Below are positions 59,576 to 64,000 of a stretch of DNA of 64,000 nt, piece after piece. The notes beneath the pieces are model-generated. The model made no database searches. It was not told the origin of the DNA and saw nothing but the letters and a program-made list of their open reading frames with translations. Position numbers and translations under genes: made by a program. Origin of the DNA: Prochilodus magdalenae (taxonomy: Eukaryota > Chordata > Actinopteri > Characiformes > Prochilodontidae); contig JAMWET010000762.1 in the NCBI GenBank assembly GCA_024036415.1, positions 53,501 through 117,500 of the forward strand, read 5' to 3'. How positions within the stretch are numbered: position 1 is the stretch's first letter; each line of letters opens with the position of its first letter.

Positions 59576-62500
59576 GTAAATTGTTTCTTACAACCTGTAA
59601 ATACTAGCTAGTTGCTAAGGGTGCAGAAGAGTTTGGAGATAGACAGAAAGATGGTTTGATGGTTTTCCTGCTCAGACCTCACCAGGTAATTAGTAGGTGT
59701 GTTACCGTGGGGGAATCACTGAACTGTGCTGGACTCCAGCCCTAGAGCCTCGCAGTGGGACCTAGGTTGGCATCAGTTCACAGTTTTTAGGAAACTATTC
59801 AGTGTACAGTTTTGCTGCTGTCCTGTTTTAAGAAGACATTGAAGGCACTGAATATGCAGCAGCAGGGTATAGACAGAAGCATTTTGTTGTTCTGTTGCCC
59901 TTTTCTAAAATGAAGAAGTACAATAAATCCACTATGTATAACTGAGAAGCGCCTCAGTGTTGAAACTCACGCAGGGTCATTGACGCTGACTCTAACGTTA
60001 GTTCTAACATTAATTCACTGCTATTTGTCGTCTTAGATTAAACAAGCCTTCTCATCCAGTCTAAACAAAAAACAAACCCCTTTTCCTCGTCTCAGTACAC
60101 TCGACACGGAGAAGCCACTCATCTGTGGGCCACGTCATCATCAAATGCTTATGTGTTTTGTAATTGACCCCTTTAACTGCAGGTTTATTGTTCAGTTCTT
60201 AATCTTAAGGCTTACTGATCAATAACTTGTTCTGTAGACAGCAGTTTCTAAGGGGGGAGGTCCTTTTACGGGCTTTAAGAAATCTCAAGCATGTCATAAA
60301 AATAACAAAAGCATTTCATTATATTTCCAAATCCTCTCTTAATAAGAATGTTTTTTCCCTGGCTGTGAGCCAGACGTGTGACTTCCTGTCAGTGGCTCAG
60401 CTTTTGCTCCCTTTCCGGTAAGCAGGATGCCATTGGGACCCGATGACATCATTACAGTCCGATGTCTGTCTCCTGCGTAATTCGGTTGCAGATTGAGCTT
60501 GTGAATCATGATGAGCTTCTGTGGTCCAGCTTCAATCAATTAAAGGCACTGTGCCGTTTCTGACTCTACATGACGTGCGGTCGCTGTGAGCGTTTCCCCC
60601 ACGGCTGTTTTGAACCTCTCGTCCGCTGTGGAAAAAGACGGGTGATCTACTTCTGACCTCTGTGAAAAGAAGGGAAGACGTATTTGAGGGTGATGGCCAC
60701 ACAGTAGCGATGCTGTGCGACCGGTGTGATGAGAGACTTTATAGCTGACCTTCCTGACCTCTCCGTCTGACCCTTCCGTACCAAAACAGTGTAATGTCTG
60801 TCTGTCATGAGTCAGGCAGTCTGTATTTCTGTTTTTGTGGCTGACCTGCGTTACTGCCCCTTTTCACATGAACTCAATTACTACTGGAGCTTTTGTTATT
60901 GACTGATATTGTCTTTTATAAGCTATAGTTAATTGGTTTTGGTTTGCTGGAACAATTGGCAGGTGTTTTTAGACATACGTTTTTCATTCCCTTAGGGAAG
61001 TCACATGTATTTCACATGTTAGGTGAAGAACAGTGTTTTGTTCCACATCAGGACGTTTTCGTAGTTGTGACCCTCTTCTGTTTCAGCAGCTGTCTCTGTA
61101 CCACAGTGACAGCAGGTTTGATAGCTGAGTTTAATGAAGATAACGAGGAACCAAGAAGCTCACATTGCGGGTTATTAAGATCATTTTAGCTGGTGAGCTG
61201 TCCTCTAAATCCAGACATACAGCCTAGTTTTAGAAATCTTGCATTGGATGAAAGGGCTTGGTCCATACTACGTGAAACTTCCTATGAACAGTTTGGTATA
61301 AAAAGCTGTTTGGGCCAAAACAGCCCGCTGCATCCCGAGTACTGAGCAGCTTAGCGACCATACTGTGGTCATGTCTGATAAGACAGTCTCTCTACAGCCT
61401 GTTTTACTCAGACAGTTTAAACAGTCATTGTATTAACATGTATACCTCACTATAGGGTATAGTCAATAAATATGGATTCCGGTAGCAACTGTTGACAGAT
61501 GTGACAGAGTATTGGTGAATCATTATGAGTAAATAAACTTGGTGTTGATGCATCCCAAATAATAACACTGTTCTAGCATGTGTTTTTTCCACAGGTGAAA
61601 TTCTTGACTGTTTTGTTCGAAGTGTTGTCAGACTGAACTGGGATTTTAGAGACTTATATTGCTAATGTTTATAAGCCTATATTGTTAACATTTTCTCACC
61701 AACAACAATGAAACATGCCATCCTAAACTCGCCACCTGGAGATGACCTGATGGCATTTGCTTAGATTTAGCTGTCAACTATTAGTCTAGGTAAATATAAC
61801 TAACTGTCTGGTTTCTGCGTGGTGCTAAAGCTTCTGTCTTAAGGCTTTCGATGACACTATACATTAGGGGGGATTTGTAGGTTTTAGACTTAGGTTGGAT
61901 CAACTGAATATACGGGAGTATACTGAATATATCTGAGAAGCTCAGGAGGCGTGGCCGTGGAAAAGGCCATGAGAGGAGGCTGACATGATTCATGCACCCT
62001 CTGAAAAAGAGGCAGTTGTTGATGTTGTTGTTATAATATGTGTTTATTGTGTTGGAGTGTGGGTTCAGTCGGGTTAAGTGTTAATTGGTGACATGATTTG
62101 AATGGCCTTTTCCAGCTATTCTGTTGTTAGGCAGTAGCGCTTGCTATAAAAGCTGTGCCCTCCTCTGGTTCTGCTTGGTCAAGTTTAAACAAAATGCTTG
62201 TTGAATAAAAATGAAGTGATATAACTCCCCCACTGATGAAGGGGTGGGGGAATCATGCCTTAAATCCGTTCAGTCTAATGCCTTATAAATTCACGTCTCG
62301 CCTTACAAAGTTACAAAGTTTTCACAGCCCCACAGCGAGTCTTCCCTCATTATTGATCCTACAAGGGAAATTAGTCATCTTGCTTCCTGACAATTCCTGG
62401 CCTGGGAATGGCAAGCTTGCGAACCTTATTCAAGGGCACTATCCGTCTGTCCAGGGGCCTGAACAGGCAACATTCTGGATGCTTGCCACTGCATTCGCTT

Positions 62501-63566
62501 CAGTAAAAAAGAGCAAACCATTTTCAAGTAACAGTAAATCTTTGGAGGTCTGTTTGTATGTTTTATGTTTTTGAAAGTTAATATTTCCGTGGTTAGCAGC
62601 AAAATGTCAGAATGTTGATGTAGGTCTATGTGTGACAGAGGCCCTATGGTCTCGAGTGGTTTGATTGTAAGTGGACAGAGAGATGTGTAGCTGTATGTAC
62701 CTGTCATTTTGATGTGTCGCAGATGTTTTGACCCCACAGATTTCTCATGCAATCAAATCAAACAAAAGTGTAGAGAGAGAAGTAAAGAAGCACCCTTTAA
62801 CTTTCACACTAGAAACGTCATGTGGTCATATTCGTCATACATACACATAGGATCATACGCGTCCCTGACCAGGTGGTGTGCTTCTGAGACAAAACTGTAA
62901 CGGAACACCAGATTGACCAAATAGATTTCCCAGTAGATTTGAAAGTATTAGCTAATCAGAATCTGCCCCACAACATACAGCACATGCCTGAAAGGCAGCC
63001 TATATGAAGTCATGCAAGCGAACCCTCCTGTGTTCACTGATGTCTTCTAGGCACATTAAAGTTAACTTTCACTTTGATCTTTCACTTGTATTTACTGCCT
63101 GTCATTATAAAAGCATGCATACACTGTAGTTGGTTGAGTGGGTCGTCAGGATTCATTAGTGGGCCATTGGCCCCAGGGGCCCTCCTATTGTGTTGAGCAG
63201 TGTAAAGGCCCACACTTCAGCTTTGACCGGCACCATTCTCAGTAAATCCCAACGCGGTTTTATTTGTCCGTATTACTGTTTTAAAATGAAACCCTATTGG
63301 GACCACTGAAAGCCCATTAGATGGCTTAAAATGTGCACAGTGCACAATCATAAGCCAGGTGATTTTTCTGAACCAAGCGTGGAAACTGATATTAACTGTG
63401 TAAAAATAAACCTGAACTTGACATTTGATAATGCTGCAATGTGAGATGTACTGTGTGATGCTATGTAGTGCTGAGTTATGTGGCATGGCATAACGCGTCC
63501 ACAAAGTAAAAAAAGCCATATATATATGCACATATAGTTTACCATCAAAGCACGTGCATAGCCATA

Positions 63567-63660
63567 CACACACGCGCACACACACGCACAGAATAATACA
63601 AGTGTACGTGCATGTACTCATTTGCCCCCTTTTCACACACACACACACACACACACACAC
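63567..63660. repeat. (CA)n microsatellite, two runs
   Basis: CACACACGCGCACACACACG near 63567 and a pure CA run at about 63636-63660. Confidence 0.9.
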
Positions 63661-64000
63661 GCCTCCAGGTGCAGCTCCCCACACCTGTTGAAGAACCTCT
63701 CTGTAATTAGGACAACACAATTATTGTTCGTATGCGGGGGGTGAGAGAGTAGACAATGGAGTGCTTATTCCTGCTCTCCTTCCCTTTTTCTGCATCTCTC
63801 CAGTAATGATAGATCCTTCCTCTCTTCAAAGGCCATCGGTTTCCTACGAAACAGCTGAGTCAGTAAACTGAGAAAGGGGGAGATGGGGCGTGTGTGTGGT
63901 GCTCAAAGTATATGCCTTGTTGTTTGCACTTTGGAGCAAATGTGTCTTTTTATGGTGTTGCTGTATTCGACCATCTGCACACATATGGACAGCAGAACAT

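Larger units (their letters stand above)
56881..64000. other. Right-hand intergenic region, no gene seen
   Basis: No exon chain or recognisable protein was found on either strand. Open stretches reach at most about 167 codons (63720-63217, minus), and that one crosses a CA microsatellite. It holds a hAT-like fragment at 58225, a foldback element at 59375 and CA runs near 63570-63660. The A+T-rich composition fits intergenic DNA. Confidence 0.5.

Noticed and set aside
62236..62574. 112-codon plus-strand frame
   Set aside because: No similarity recognised, no exon signals and an unremarkable length for chance in this region.

Overview
The window is nuclear DNA from a ray-finned (teleost) fish. 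The evidence is two multi-exon vertebrate genes with GT-AG introns, a tRNA-derived SINE whose 3' tail is typical of fish, many degraded Tc1-like, hAT-like and foldback DNA transposons, a 5'-truncated LINE-1, and very abundant simple and tandem repeats. I see no bacterial, CRISPR or operon-like content. The exact species cannot be read from the sequence.

Layout. Positions 1-4,500: mostly non-coding, with a SINE, a small MITE and what looks like the 5' end of an unidentified minus-strand gene (exons near 4,040-4,145 and 3,099-3,204) under a GC-box-rich promoter. 4,600-5,282: a CA/CAAA microsatellite. 5,335-10,348: Tc1-like relics; one of them (8,473-8,863) runs directly into a 1.5-kb CCCTAA-rich minisatellite. 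12,240-14,912: a 47-bp minisatellite grown inside a hAT-like repeat. 16,096-19,900: complete cox6b1 on the minus strand (86 residues). 20-30 kb: intergenic, with Tc1-like fragments, a 2.3-kb array of a 21-bp unit, CT/CA microsatellites and MITEs. 30,180-56,860: the complete rasip1 gene on the plus strand. I rebuilt it as 15 coding exons giving 995 residues; its introns hold a second 21-bp array, degenerate 18-bp arrays, a LINE-1 with an intact 19-bp target-site duplication and a deleted Tc1-like copy. 56,881-64,000: no gene seen, only short repeats and foldback elements.

Function. cox6b1 encodes a small CX9C-CX10C subunit of mitochondrial cytochrome c oxidase. rasip1 encodes the endothelial Rap1/Ras effector with RA, FHA-like and DIL domains. 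The two genes have no obvious functional link. I found no convincing undescribed biological system. The most unusual content is the repeat biology: five arrays of 0.7-2.6 kb (47-, 27-, 21-, 21- and 18-bp units), two of which appear to have been seeded inside transposon ends. Other points worth a look are a probable GC-AG intron in rasip1 and a donor choice that decides the reading frame of the unidentified left-hand gene.
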